Source: Georgenia wutianyii
GTDB lineage: Bacteria > Actinomycetota > Actinomycetes > Actinomycetales > Actinomycetaceae
Assembly (NCBI RefSeq): GCF_006349365.1
Contig: NZ_CP040899.1
Span: forward strand, 248,001 to 312,000
Length of the DNA stretch: 64,000 nucleotides
Reading direction: 5' to 3'
Shown piece by piece: positions 19,227 through 28,165 of the stretch; the first letter of the stretch is position 1; each line of letters begins with the position of its first letter. Below the pieces are notes generated by a model. The model had not been told where the DNA came from. It saw nothing but the letters and a program-made list of their open reading frames with translations, and made no database searches. The translations under genes were made by a program, and so were the position numbers.

Positions 19227-22049
19227 ATGGAGAAGCGAACCGGGATGCGCGGGCGTAGGCCCGTGACGTCGTTGCTTGCACTGCTGCTGTTGGTCGCGTC
19301 CGCTCTGGCCCTCGGGCCGGCCGCGGTCGCGCAGGTGTCGCCGATGGTGGAGGGGCCGACCGTCACGGCGGACCCGAGCTCGCCGACGGGGTACACCGTG
19401 ACGTTCGTCTATCACAACCCCGATGCCACCCAGGTGCGCCTTGCCGGCGACCTGACCCTGCTCGACGTCGACACCGGCCGCACCACCCGGTACCAGCCGG
19501 AGGAGTGGGAGCCGGGGCGCTACCACGCGGGTGGGACGGAGTTCCTGCAGGACATGACGAAGGACGAGAACGGCTACTGGTCGGTCTCCGTCCCCCTGCA
19601 CGCGGGGGGCCTGAGCTACTGGTACCGCGTCTGGGACCCGACGCAGGGGTGGGAGAACAAGCGCATCTGGGACCCCGCCTCCCCGCACCCGCGGCCCCCG
19701 GGCGACTCCTCCTTCCGGGTGAGGAACAACGACGTGCTCGACACGGTGTACGTGCCGTACGCGCCGGTGCAGGACGACCCGGTCCTCGAGGCGCGGGCCG
19801 CCTACGAGCTGCCGGCGGCCGACCCGGCGCAGCGGGGGACCGTCCAGTACGTGCCCTACACGACCATCCTCGGCGACGAGGGTCACCACCTCGGCGTCTA
19901 CCTGCCGGCCGGCTACGACCCGGACCGGGCGGAGCCGTACAAGGTCGTCTACCTCTCCCACGGCATCTTCGGTGACGAGACCGACTTCATGGTCCCCGTC
20001 AACGTCCCGAACATCCTGGACAACATGACGGCGCGCGGCGAGATCGAGCCGACCGTCGTCGTCACCATGGGCAACCACTTCACCGGGACCGACCTCGGCT
20101 TCGGCTCCTACGACCGCCTCAACGCGGCGAACAACCTGGTCGAGGTCATCCTCCCGTTCGTGGAGGAGCGCTACAACGTCTCCGACGAGCGTGAGGGGCG
20201 AGCCTACGGCGGGTTCTCCTACGGCGGGTCGACCGGCGGCTTCGTCATCGCCAACCACCCGGCGGCCTTCGGGTACTTCGGGTTCTTCTCCGGCAACCCC
20301 ACTCTCACCGAGGCGAACTACGACGACCTCGAGGCTGCGGTCGGCACCGGGGACCTCACCGTGTTTCTCGGCAACGGGGTCTTCGAGGGCGGGCCGGACG
20401 CGCACAACGCCATCGCGGAGAGCTTCCGCTCCCGGGGGTTCACCGCCGCGACCGCCCAGGTCCCCGGTGCCCACGACGGGATGACGGCGGGCCAGCTGTT
20501 CACGATCTTCGCCAGGGACCACCTGTGGAAGCAGGAGACGCCCGGCGGCGCGGTGGACGTCTCCCTCGAGACCGACACCCGGTGCGTGGTCGGGCGCGCC
20601 GTCCAGGTGGTCCAGGTGACGAACGGCTCCGACGCGCCCGCCCAGGTCACGCTGTCCTCGGCCTACGGCTCGCGGACGGTCACGGTGGGGGCCGGACGGT
20701 CCACCGCCGTCACCTTCAGCACCCGGCTCGCGTCGGTGCCCGCGAGCGAGGTGACGGCGACCGCCGTCGCGGACGGGTACGAGGGGACGACGGTGACCGC
20801 GCCGTACGCCGCCTACGACTGCGGGCTGCAGCACGGGATCCAGGGGGTCGTCCCCATCACCGAGATCCTCGCCTACGGGCAGAAGGTCACGGCGGTGGCC
20901 GTGGAGTACTCGGTCGACGTCGACCCGCGCGGGCTCGACCTCGACACCTTCACCGTCTCGGACAGCCTGTACAACTTCCGGTTCAACCCCATCGCCGACC
21001 TCACCGACCCGACCAAGAGGGCCGACCGGACGATCACGGCGGTCTACACGAACGACACGCCGTCGCTCGAGGCCGACCAGGAGTCCGACCGCGGCCGCTA
21101 CGTGATCATCGAGCTGGACCCGATGGACCCGGGCGGCAGCACGGTGATGGCGTGGCAGGGCGGCGTACGGGTCAACCCGGACCTGCAGACCCGCGTCCTG
21201 CAGAACGAGGCCGTCCACGTCTGGGCAGCGGATGGCGACGGGCAGGGTGCCGTGCTGGCCCGGGCGTCGGACGTCGCGCGCGCGCCCACCCAGCCCGCGG
21301 TGAACCTGCTCTACGACGACTTCGTCCACGAGCGCTTCACGACGAGCACCGGTACCGAGGTGCCCTACGCCTACTGGCTGCCGGAGGACTACGACGCGAC
21401 CAAGGAGTACCCCGTCGTGGTGATCCTGCCGGGGCACGGGCAGGGGTACATCGAGAGTGCCGACGGCACGAACAACGAGGGGGTCCAGATCGCCTCCGAC
21501 ATCCCGGCCGTCGCGTGGCTGCAGGAGGAGTGGACGGAGTCGGAGGAGGACGTCGTCGTGCTCGCCGTGCAGAACCGGCGGACCGGCAGCGGCACCGACC
21601 AGGCAGAGGCGATGGTCGAGGTCGTGAACGCGTTCGTGGACGAGTTCTCCGTGGACCCCGACCGCATCTACGGGTCGACGGTGTCGTACGGGTCGGTCCT
21701 GGCCTGGGCCGCCCTGACGGACCACCCGGGGCTGTTCGACGCCATGCTCGTCACCGGAGGCTTCGGTGCGAGCGAGGAGCAGGCGGCCGCGATCGCGGCG
21801 TCGCGCACTCCGGTGTGGGTCACCCACGGCACCGGTGACCACCTGCTCAACGTGGTGACCACCGGTCAGGCGTCGTTCAACCGGATCTGGAACGCCTACA
21901 TGGCAGCGGGCCTGACCCCCGCGCAGGCGACCGCGCTCGTCAAGTACACCGAGTACCCGCTCTCGGCGTTCTACGAGCCGGACCAGCACCTGGCTGCGGC
22001 GCCGACCTACGAGGACTCCTCCATCCTGAGGTGGCTGCTCGACCAGTGA
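19227..22049 (+). CDS. Secreted protein with two tandem esterase domains
   Basis: An exported protein of 940 residues. A signal peptide ends near AVAQ (residue 36). An early-set, glycan-binding-like beta domain (about 45-175) precedes a first esterase (PF00756 type, about 190-450) with the nucleophile Ser331 in GGFSYGGSTGG and a possible catalytic His in PGAHDG. A beta-sandwich linker follows, then an Ig-like esterase N-domain (about 545-690) and a second alpha/beta hydrolase (about 700-940). In the second, Ser820 sits in TVSYG instead of the usual G-x-S-x-G; GTGDH and PDQH could give the Asp and His. The ATG at 19227 has AAGGGAG 9 nt upstream. Substrate unknown; acyl or feruloyl esters of polysaccharides are plausible. 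Confidence 0.82.
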   Translation: MEKRTGMRGRRPVTSLLALLLLVASALALGPAAVAQVSPMVEGPTVTADPSSPTGYTVTFVYHNPDATQVRLAGDLTLLDVDTGRTTRYQPEEWEPGRYHAGGTEFLQDMTKDENGYWSVSVPLHAGGLSYWYRVWDPTQGWENKRIWDPASPHPRPPGDSSFRVRNNDVLDTVYVPYAPVQDDPVLEARAAYELPAADPAQRGTVQYVPYTTILGDEGHHLGVYLPAGYDPDRAEPYKVVYLSHGIFGDETDFMVPVNVPNILDNMTARGEIEPTVVVTMGNHFTGTDLGFGSYDRLNAANNLVEVILPFVEERYNVSDEREGRAYGGFSYGGSTGGFVIANHPAAFGYFGFFSGNPTLTEANYDDLEAAVGTGDLTVFLGNGVFEGGPDAHNAIAESFRSRGFTAATAQVPGAHDGMTAGQLFTIFARDHLWKQETPGGAVDVSLETDTRCVVGRAVQVVQVTNGSDAPAQVTLSSAYGSRTVTVGAGRSTAVTFSTRLASVPASEVTATAVADGYEGTTVTAPYAAYDCGLQHGIQGVVPITEILAYGQKVTAVAVEYSVDVDPRGLDLDTFTVSDSLYNFRFNPIADLTDPTKRADRTITAVYTNDTPSLEADQESDRGRYVIIELDPMDPGGSTVMAWQGGVRVNPDLQTRVLQNEAVHVWAADGDGQGAVLARASDVARAPTQPAVNLLYDDFVHERFTTSTGTEVPYAYWLPEDYDATKEYPVVVILPGHGQGYIESADGTNNEGVQIASDIPAVAWLQEEWTESEEDVVVLAVQNRRTGSGTDQAEAMVEVVNAFVDEFSVDPDRIYGSTVSYGSVLAWAALTDHPGLFDAMLVTGGFGASEEQAAAIAASRTPVWVTHGTGDHLLNVVTTGQASFNRIWNAYMAAGLTPAQATALVKYTEYPLSAFYEPDQHLAAAPTYEDSSILRWLLDQ

Positions 22050-22070
22050 CCGGCAGGGCGCACGCATGAG

Positions 22071-22122
22071 GGGCCCCCGGCGGGTGACGGACGGACACCG
22101 TCCGTCACCCCGCCGGGGGCCC
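22071..22122. terminator. Bidirectional terminator between convergent genes
   Basis: Long hairpin with 24- and 25-nt arms and one bulged base around a 3-nt loop; the tips read GACGGACGG and CCGTCCGTC. It lies between the convergent esterase and SDR genes and can serve both strands. Confidence 0.85.
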
Positions 22123-22152
22123 TCTTCGTGCGCGTCCGGGTGACGGCTCGGC

Positions 22153-22935
22153 TCACATCGTGCGGGAGTCGCCGTACTCGACGCCGCCCGTGATCGACCA
22201 TCCGCCGTCGACGAGGAACACCTGGCCGGTGATGAAGCTGCCCTCGCGCAGGACGAAGGCGACGGCGTCGGCAAGCTCCTCCGGCTGGCCCCACCGACCG
22301 ATCGCGGTGGTCCCCGCGCTCGCGGCGGCGCCGGCCGGGGTCGCGAGCGTGGCGGCGTTGATGGTCGTCTCGATCGTGCCCGGGGCGACGACGTTGATGA
22401 GGACGCCCTGTCGCCCGTACTCGACGGCGGCCTGCCGCGTGAGTGCCTCCACCGCTCCCTTCGCGGCGGAGTAGGACGCGAGACCCTGGAGGCCCTTGTG
22501 GGCGGCGAGGGAGGAGATGTTGACGATCCGGCCGCCACCTCGCGCGATCATCGAGGGGATGACCGCCTGCATCCCGAGCCAGACGCCCTTCGCGTCGACG
22601 CCGAGGACGTGGTCCCAGGCCTCCTCCGTGAGGTCGACGACGGTGTCGGCGCTGATCCGGTTGACGACCCCGGCCGACGCGGCGAGGTAGTCGACGCCGC
22701 CGAACTCCGCGACGACCTCGTCCATGAGCGCCGCCCAGTCCGCGGGCCGCGCGACGTCGAGGGTGCGGCTCACCGCGGTGCCGCCGTCCGCGACGATGGC
22801 GGCCACCGTCTCCTCGGCGCCCTGGATGTCCGTCGCGACGACGACGACGCCGTCGCGGGCGAGCCGTGCGGCGACCGCACGGCCGATGCCGCCGAACGCG
22901 CCGGTGACGATGGCGACCGGTGCTGATGTGCTCAT
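22153..22935 (-). CDS. Short-chain dehydrogenase/reductase
   Basis: Classical SDR oxidoreductase of 260 residues, using NAD(P)H. The cofactor loop is TGAFGGIG, an Asp in VVATDIQG follows strand 2 (favours NAD), the structural motif is ASAGV where NAGV is usual, the catalytic Ser lies in IVNISS, and the Tyr and Lys in YSAAK. The C-terminal GWSITGG follows FLVDGG, typical of FabG-like enzymes. Substrate cannot be told. AGGAGGA lies 5 nt before the ATG. It is downstream of the response regulator on the same strand. Confidence 0.88.
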   Translation of the reverse strand: MSTSAPVAIVTGAFGGIGRAVAARLARDGVVVVATDIQGAEETVAAIVADGGTAVSRTLDVARPADWAALMDEVVAEFGGVDYLAASAGVVNRISADTVVDLTEEAWDHVLGVDAKGVWLGMQAVIPSMIARGGGRIVNISSLAAHKGLQGLASYSAAKGAVEALTRQAAVEYGRQGVLINVVAPGTIETTINAATLATPAGAAASAGTTAIGRWGQPEELADAVAFVLREGSFITGQVFLVDGGWSITGGVEYGDSRTM

Positions 22936-22968
22936 GGTTCCTCCTGCTGGAGTGGTGGGACCTCCAGT

Positions 22969-22986
22969 CCTATCAACAGTTGTAGG
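22969..22986. promoter_or_regulatory. Possible operator upstream of the SDR gene
   Basis: CCTATCAACAGTTGTAGG is an almost perfect inverted repeat (one extra base in the left arm) in the 85-bp gap upstream of the SDR gene. It is AT-rich for this genome and looks like a repressor operator, but no regulator for it is visible. Confidence 0.3.
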
Positions 22987-23020
22987 AGGAACTCCGGGAC
23001 CTTCAGGGCTACGCCGTGCC

Positions 23021-23713
23021 TCAGCCCTGCGGCCGCACGAGCCCGCTCTCGTAGGCGGTGATGACCATCTGGGTGCGGTCGCGCAGACCGAGCTTGCCCA
23101 GGATGCGGCTCACGTGGGTCTTGACCGTCTGCTCGGCGACGAACAGCTCGCCGGCGATCTCGCTGTTGGACTGGCCCCGGGCCACCAGGCGCATGACGTC
23201 GAGCTCGCGCTCGGTCAGCGGCGTGAGGGAGTTGTCGGCGCGCGGCGGTCCGACCGGCCGGGCCGCGAAGTCCGCGATGAGCGCGCGGGTGACCTTGGGG
23301 GCGAGGAGGGCGTCCCCGGCGGCCACCACCCGGACCGCGTGGACGAGCTCCTCGGGCGGTGAGTCCTTGAGGAGGAAGCCGCTCGCGCCCGCGCGCAGCG
23401 CGGCGAAGACGTACTCGTCGGCGTCGAAGGTCGTGAGCATGATGACGCGCGGCGGCTCGCCCGGCGCCTCGAGGATGGCTCGGGTGGCGTCGAGCCCGTT
23501 GACCTTCGGCATCCGGATGTCCATGAGGACGACGTCGGGCCGGGTGCGGCGCACGACGTCGGTGATCCCGAGCCCGTCCTCCGCCGTGCCCACGACGGTC
23601 AGGCCCGGCTGGGCGTCCAGCAGCGCGGCGAACCCGGCCCGGATCATGGACTGGTCGTCGACGACGAGCACGCGGACGGGCGTGTCCTCGTCGGCCGGAG
23701 GATGAGGGAACAT
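23021..23713 (-). CDS. NarL/LuxR-family response regulator (DesR-like)
   Basis: Response regulator of 230 residues. The receiver has acidic D19-D20, phosphoacceptor D65 in VVLMDIRMP and the Lys in LLKDSPPEEL. The C-terminal GerE helix-turn-helix shows LTPLTERELDVMRLVA and VKTHVSRIL. It is divergent from a histidine kinase of the matching HisKA_3 class, so the two form a pair. A motif shared with the desaturase upstream region (23767-23783 and 25725-25739) may be its binding site. Confidence 0.92.
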   Translation of the reverse strand: MFPHPPADEDTPVRVLVVDDQSMIRAGFAALLDAQPGLTVVGTAEDGLGITDVVRRTRPDVVLMDIRMPKVNGLDATRAILEAPGEPPRVIMLTTFDADEYVFAALRAGASGFLLKDSPPEELVHAVRVVAAGDALLAPKVTRALIADFAARPVGPPRADNSLTPLTERELDVMRLVARGQSNSEIAGELFVAEQTVKTHVSRILGKLGLRDRTQMVITAYESGLVRPQG

Positions 23714-23766
23714 GGCCCCAACCTAGTCGGCACACTCGCGGCGAGACGTGTCGAGCCAAGGTCTGC

Positions 23767-23783
23767 CTCCCCGGTAGGGGGAG
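23767..23783. promoter_or_regulatory. Candidate response-regulator box, kinase side
   Basis: CTCCCCGGTAGGGGGAG lies between the divergent regulator and kinase genes. Its right half closely matches the motif at 25725-25739 ahead of the desaturase (CCCGGTAGGGGG versus CCGGGTAGGGGG). Inferred from similarity and position only. Confidence 0.35.
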
Positions 23784-23838
23784 TGCCTGGCTCCCGGGAG
23801 GGACGCGAGAGGAAGGCGGTGACCGTAGCGTGCCGGGT

Positions 23839-25719
23839 ATGGAAGGTGCGACCGTCACGACTGCCGCGCGGGTCAGCCGTGTGCGCATCCTCGTCGGGCG
23901 GCTCTGGCACGACCTCGCCTACGTCATGCCCGGCCTGCCCCTCGCCGTCGTGAGCTTCGTCGTCCTCCTCACGCTCACCACCGTGTCCCTGGCGACCGTC
24001 GTGGTCTGGGTGGGCGCCGTCCTCATGCCGCTGGCACTGGCGGTTGCCTCACGGTTCGCGGGGCTGTCCCGGCGCCGGCTCCGGGCGTGGGGCGTGAGCA
24101 TGCCCCCCGCGCGCTACCGACCGGTCGGCAGCGGACCGCTCGGCACCCTCCGGCTCCTCACCGACTCGCGCCGCTGGCTCGACTTCGTCTTCGAGTCGGT
24201 CGTCGCACTGCCGCTACGGTTCCTCACCTTCGTCGTCGCGGTGGCGTGGGCGGGCGTCGCCCTCGGTGGCCTGACCTTCTGGATCTGGGCGCTCGTCATG
24301 CCGGAGGCGGCCTCCGGCTGGCCCCACCTGCTCGGCTCGGTGCTCATCGGGGTGCCGCAGGGCGGGTGGGGGGCCTACCTCCTCGACTCGGGGATCAACC
24401 TCGTCCTCGGCGCCCTCGCCCTCCTCGCCCTGCCGACCGTCGTCCGCGGCCTGGCCGTCGCGGACGCGCTGGTGACCTCGGCGATGCTCGGCGGTGACGT
24501 CGAGCAGGACCGCGGGGAGGTGCCGGGGGACGGTGCGCGGCTGCCCGCGGTCAGCGCGACCGCCTGGGCCTGGGTCGGCGCATCCTTCACGGGTGCCGCG
24601 CTGCTCGCCGTCGAGTGGCCCGTCCTCGTGATCGTCTACGGGCTGAACCCCGCGCTGGCGATGGTCCTGGCCGCGGGCCAGAGTGCCGCGCTCGTCCTGG
24701 CCGTGCGGTGGGCCTGGCCCGCCATCGGGCTGTCGACCCTCTCGGCTCTCGGCACCATGGTGGCCACGTCCGAGGTCGCCACCGACTCGTCGGCGCCCTG
24801 GCCCTGGCCGGTGCCGGCGCTGGTCGGGTACTGCCTCCTCGTGGCGCTCATCGGGCTGCGGCACCGGTGGTTCTGGGCAGCCGTGGCCTGGACGGCCGGC
24901 GCCGCCGCGACCGTCGTGGCCTTCCTCGTCGTGGGGGAGGTGCCCGACGCCGGACTCGCGAACGGCATCGTCCTCCTCGCGGTGAGCGGCGGCCTCGCCC
25001 TCCTCGGTGCCCTCGGCAGGCTGTGGACCAGGAACACCGACCGGGCCGAGGAGGCCGAGCGGCTCGGTGCCGAGGAGGCCCAGCGCCGTCGCGACCTCGA
25101 GGAGCGCAACAGGATCGCCCGCGAGCTCCACGACGTCGTGGCGCACAGCATGTCGGTCATCAACGTCCAGGCATCGACCGCCCGGTACCGCAAACCCGGC
25201 ATGAGCCAGGACGTCCAGCAGGAGTTCGACGACATCGCCGCCTCCTCACGCCAGGCGCTGGAGGAGATGCGGGCCCTGCTGTCGATCCTGCGCAACGACC
25301 ATGACGCCCCCACGGCGCCGGCGCCGCGGTTGGGCGACATCCCCGAGCTCGTCGAGGCCACGCGGGCCTCCGGTGCCGCCATCACCTACGCCGGGACGGG
25401 CCCGGACGTGCCACCCACCGCCGGGCTCACCGTCTACCGGGTAGTCCAGGAGGCGCTGAGCAACGCCCTGCGGCACGCCCCCGGCGCGACGATCGACGTC
25501 ACGACCGCCGTCGGGAACGGGGTGGTGGCGGTGAGCGTGGTCAACGCGGCCCCGAAGGGCAGGCGGGAGCCCGCGCCGGGCTCCGGGCTCGGCCTGGCAG
25601 GCATCCGGGAGCGGGTGACGGCGCTCGGCGGCACCGTGTCCGCAGGGCCCACGGCCCACGGGGGCTTCGCCGTCGAGGCCGCGGTGCCGCTCGCCGGTGC
25701 CGACACGGACGGGGCCTGA
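23839..25719 (+). CDS. Membrane sensor histidine kinase, HisKA_3 type (DesK-like)
   Basis: About 626 residues. The N-terminal part is an actinobacterial Sensor domain with several membrane helices, followed by more helices up to about residue 400. A short coiled region leads to the phosphoacceptor helix RNRIARELHDVVAHSMSV with its His, and a HATPase_c domain with VVQEALSNALRHA and SGLGLAGIRERV. The start is uncertain: GTG at 23830 or ATG at 23839. It would phosphorylate the divergent NarL-type regulator. The desaturase gene follows after about 80 nt. Confidence 0.88.
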   Translation: MEGATVTTAARVSRVRILVGRLWHDLAYVMPGLPLAVVSFVVLLTLTTVSLATVVVWVGAVLMPLALAVASRFAGLSRRRLRAWGVSMPPARYRPVGSGPLGTLRLLTDSRRWLDFVFESVVALPLRFLTFVVAVAWAGVALGGLTFWIWALVMPEAASGWPHLLGSVLIGVPQGGWGAYLLDSGINLVLGALALLALPTVVRGLAVADALVTSAMLGGDVEQDRGEVPGDGARLPAVSATAWAWVGASFTGAALLAVEWPVLVIVYGLNPALAMVLAAGQSAALVLAVRWAWPAIGLSTLSALGTMVATSEVATDSSAPWPWPVPALVGYCLLVALIGLRHRWFWAAVAWTAGAAATVVAFLVVGEVPDAGLANGIVLLAVSGGLALLGALGRLWTRNTDRAEEAERLGAEEAQRRRDLEERNRIARELHDVVAHSMSVINVQASTARYRKPGMSQDVQQEFDDIAASSRQALEEMRALLSILRNDHDAPTAPAPRLGDIPELVEATRASGAAITYAGTGPDVPPTAGLTVYRVVQEALSNALRHAPGATIDVTTAVGNGVVAVSVVNAAPKGRREPAPGSGLGLAGIRERVTALGGTVSAGPTAHGGFAVEAAVPLAGADTDGA

Positions 25720-25724
25720 CCCCG

Positions 25725-25739
25725 TACCCGGGTAGGGGG
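25725..25739. promoter_or_regulatory. Candidate response-regulator box, desaturase side
   Basis: TACCCGGGTAGGGGG, containing the perfect palindrome TACCCGGGTA, lies 57 bp upstream of the desaturase ATG and resembles the box at 23767-23783. Confidence 0.35.
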
Positions 25740-25796
25740 CGAATGTGGCTCCTCAGTGTGACGCGCGCGACGACACCTCGTCCGTACTGTCCGACC

Positions 25797-26867
25797 ATGA
25801 CCACAACGCCGACCACTCGTCCGCCTCGCCAGCGACCCGTGAACGACTTCCTCGAGCTCTCTCGCCGGGTCAAGGCCGCGGGACTCACGGGACGCAGGTA
25901 CGGCTGGTACGTCGGTCGCGTCCTCGCCCTCACGGCCGCCTTCGCGGGAGCGTTCGCGCTCCTGCTCACCCTCGGGCGCACGCCGTGGCAGCTGGCCGTC
26001 GCGGTCCTCTTCGGTGTGCTGTTCACCCAGGCGGCCTTCCTCGGCCACGACGCCGCGCACCAGCAGGTCTTCAACTCGAGCCGGCGCAACGAGCGGATGT
26101 CCCAGATCGTCGCGAACCTCGTCGTCGGCCTCAGCCACGGCTGGTGGGCGCGCAAGCACGGCAAGCACCACGCCGACCCGAACACGATCGGCAAGGACGG
26201 CGACATCTCCACCGGCGCGCTCGTCTTCAACCCTGAGGACGCCCCTGGGCGCACCGGCGTGCTGGGCTGGATCACCCGGCGCCAGGGGTGGCTGTTCTTC
26301 CCCATGCTCACGCTCGAGGGGCTCAACCTCCACTACAGCGCGGTGCGGACGGTCGCCGGCCAGCGTGACCTGCCCGGCCGCGGGCTGGAGATCGCGCTCC
26401 TCGCCGTGCGACTCATCGGTTTCCCGGCGCTGCTCGTCGTCGTGCTCGGCCCCGGGCTGGCGGCCGGGTTCCTCGCGATCCAGCTCGTCGTCTTCGGTGT
26501 CTACATGGGGGCGACGTTCGCTCCCAACCACAAGGGCATGCCCCTCATCAGCGAGCGGGACACGGTCGACTTCCTCCGCCGTCAGGTCCTCACCTCCCGC
26601 AACATCCGCGGGGGCCGGCTGACGACGTGGGCGATGGGCGGTCTCGACCACCAGATCGAGCACCACCTGTTCCCGCGCATGCCCAGCGTCAACCTGCGCC
26701 GGGCCCGGCCCCTGGTGCGGGAGTACTGCGAAGAGAAGGGGATCCCGTACAGCGAGACGGGACTCATCCAGGCCTACGGGATCGTCGTCCGGTACCTCAA
26801 CCGCGTGGGCCTCGGGGAGGCCGACCCCTTCGAGTGCCCGATCGTCGCCAAGTACCGGCCGTACTGA
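25797..26867 (+). CDS. Fatty acid desaturase, membrane di-iron type
   Basis: Integral-membrane acyl-lipid or acyl-CoA desaturase of 356 residues. The three histidine boxes that bind the di-iron centre are HDAAH, HGKHH and HQIEHH. Between them lie four or so membrane helices. It would introduce a double bond into membrane fatty acids. No ribosome site precedes the ATG at 25797, and TACTGT lies 7 nt upstream, so the message may be leaderless. The adjacent DesK/DesR-like pair suggests membrane-fluidity control. Confidence 0.93.
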   Translation: MTTTPTTRPPRQRPVNDFLELSRRVKAAGLTGRRYGWYVGRVLALTAAFAGAFALLLTLGRTPWQLAVAVLFGVLFTQAAFLGHDAAHQQVFNSSRRNERMSQIVANLVVGLSHGWWARKHGKHHADPNTIGKDGDISTGALVFNPEDAPGRTGVLGWITRRQGWLFFPMLTLEGLNLHYSAVRTVAGQRDLPGRGLEIALLAVRLIGFPALLVVVLGPGLAAGFLAIQLVVFGVYMGATFAPNHKGMPLISERDTVDFLRRQVLTSRNIRGGRLTTWAMGGLDHQIEHHLFPRMPSVNLRRARPLVREYCEEKGIPYSETGLIQAYGIVVRYLNRVGLGEADPFECPIVAKYRPY

Positions 26868-26875
26868 CCCAAACG

Positions 26876-26909
26876 CGGCGCCCCCGGCCAATGATGGCCG
26901 GGGGCGCCG
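26876..26909 (+). terminator. Terminator after the desaturase
   Basis: Perfect 15-bp stem (CGGCGCCCCCGGCCA with TGGCCGGGGGCGCCG) and loop ATGA, 8 nt after the stop codon. Confidence 0.88.
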
Positions 26910-26955
26910 TCGTGGTGAGGCAGGATGGAGGGCCGTCTGACGAGAGGACTCATCC

Positions 26956-27651
26956 GTGGCCGCATGGTCGACACAGACCCAGCTGGGCAAGCAGATCGGG
27001 CTGGACGCCCGCCAGGTGGGGGCGCGGCTCAGCGAGCTCGGCCTCAAGTCGGGATCCGCGGCCACCGAGGCCGCCGTGACCAAGGGCCTGGCGCGCCTGA
27101 CGACCATGCGGGACGGCACCGAGTTCTACGTGTGGTCCACGGCCGAGGTGCTCACCCTCCTCGGCGGTCCGCGGGAGACCGCGCCCCCCGCCGCGACAGC
27201 GGCGGAGTCGGCCTTCGACCTCGTCTACGCCACCGACGGCTCGGCGATCCGCAACCCCGGTCCCACCGGCTGGGCGTGGGTCAACCAGCGCACCGGTGAG
27301 ACGGGCGCCGGTGGCCTGAGCCACGGCACGAACAACATCGGCGAGCTGCTCGCCCTGCAGTACGCCCTCGAGCACGCCGGGCCGGAGGGTGACCTCCTCG
27401 TGCGGGCGGACTCCCAGTACGTCATCAACATCGCCACGACGTGGGGGCGCGGCTGGCAGCGTCGCGGCTGGAAGAAGGCCGACGGCAAGGTCCCGGAGAA
27501 CCTCGAGATCGTCAAGGCGATCCTCGCGCTCCTCGACGCGCGCACCGGACGTACCGAGTTCCAGTGGGTCAAGGGCCACGCCGGGGACCACTTCAACGAG
27601 ATCGTCGACCAGCTCGCCAACGCCCAGGCCCGGGCCGCGGGCGCGGCCTGA
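26956..27651 (+). CDS. RNase HI-type protein with N-terminal extension
   Basis: A 231-residue protein. Residues 85-231 are an RNase H domain that cuts the RNA strand of RNA:DNA hybrids: the four acidic residues are visible in YATDGSAI, NIGELLAL, RADSQYV and AGDHFNEIVDQLA. Residues 1-75 form a compact helical domain with TRMRDGTEFYVW-like sequence, possibly helix-turn-helix, seen in actinobacterial homologues but without known role. GTG start with GAGAGGA 8 nt upstream. Confidence 0.88.
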   Translation: MAAWSTQTQLGKQIGLDARQVGARLSELGLKSGSAATEAAVTKGLARLTTMRDGTEFYVWSTAEVLTLLGGPRETAPPAATAAESAFDLVYATDGSAIRNPGPTGWAWVNQRTGETGAGGLSHGTNNIGELLALQYALEHAGPEGDLLVRADSQYVINIATTWGRGWQRRGWKKADGKVPENLEIVKAILALLDARTGRTEFQWVKGHAGDHFNEIVDQLANAQARAAGAA

Positions 27652-27688
27652 TCCGCGGGCGTCCGCCGGCTCGAGGAGCGAGGAGACC

Positions 27689-28165
27689 GTGAGCATCGAC
27701 GAGCAGGTCGAGCGGGCGGGGCGTGAGCGGCGCGTCCTCGTCGTCGTCGTGCTCCTCGTCGTCGGGGCCACCGTCGTCGGCCTCGCGACGTCGGTCCTCC
27801 TGGCTGTCGCGTCCGGGGACGGGGACGCCGTCGCGGGTGCTGCCGGAGCCCTGTGGTTGCTCGGGCTCCTCCTGCCCGTCGCCGTCGTGGCGCTCGCTGC
27901 CGCGCTCCGCCGCGATCCCGGCTCCTGGCTGTGGGCCGCCCTGGCCGCCGGGGCCGTCGTGGTGGCCGCGGGGCCGGTGCTCGCGCTGGTCGCGCACGGC
28001 GGCTGGGACGCCACGGTCCTCCTCGCCGGCCGGTGGGGCAGCAGCAGCGAGCTGAGCCTCACCGCGTTCGCGTGGCTGTCGTGGGTGACCGCGGCGGCAC
28101 TTCTCGCCGGCGCCCTCGTCGGCCACCGGCGCCTGCCTGCCCCGCCGCCGAGCGCTGGATCCTGA
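27689..28165 (+). CDS. Hypothetical four-helix membrane protein
   Basis: A 158-residue protein not recognised from sequence. About four membrane helices (residues 16-38, 47-68, 78-100, 118-141) are separated by short loops. AGGAG lies 3 nt before the GTG start at 27689. It follows the RNase H gene by 37 nt on the same strand. Its stop codon lies inside an inverted repeat that may end transcription. Confidence 0.6.
   Translation: MSIDEQVERAGRERRVLVVVVLLVVGATVVGLATSVLLAVASGDGDAVAGAAGALWLLGLLLPVAVVALAAALRRDPGSWLWAALAAGAVVVAAGPVLALVAHGGWDATVLLAGRWGSSSELSLTAFAWLSWVTAAALLAGALVGHRRLPAPPPSAGS

Noticed and set aside
18810-22538. 1242-codon minus-strand frame opposite the esterase
   Set aside because: Low-complexity translation with no domain; the plus strand encodes a clear secreted esterase with signal peptide and motifs.
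18804-22940. tRNA-Thr as the edge of an integrated island
   Set aside because: No integrase, no repeat of the tRNA 3' end was noticed downstream, and base composition does not change.
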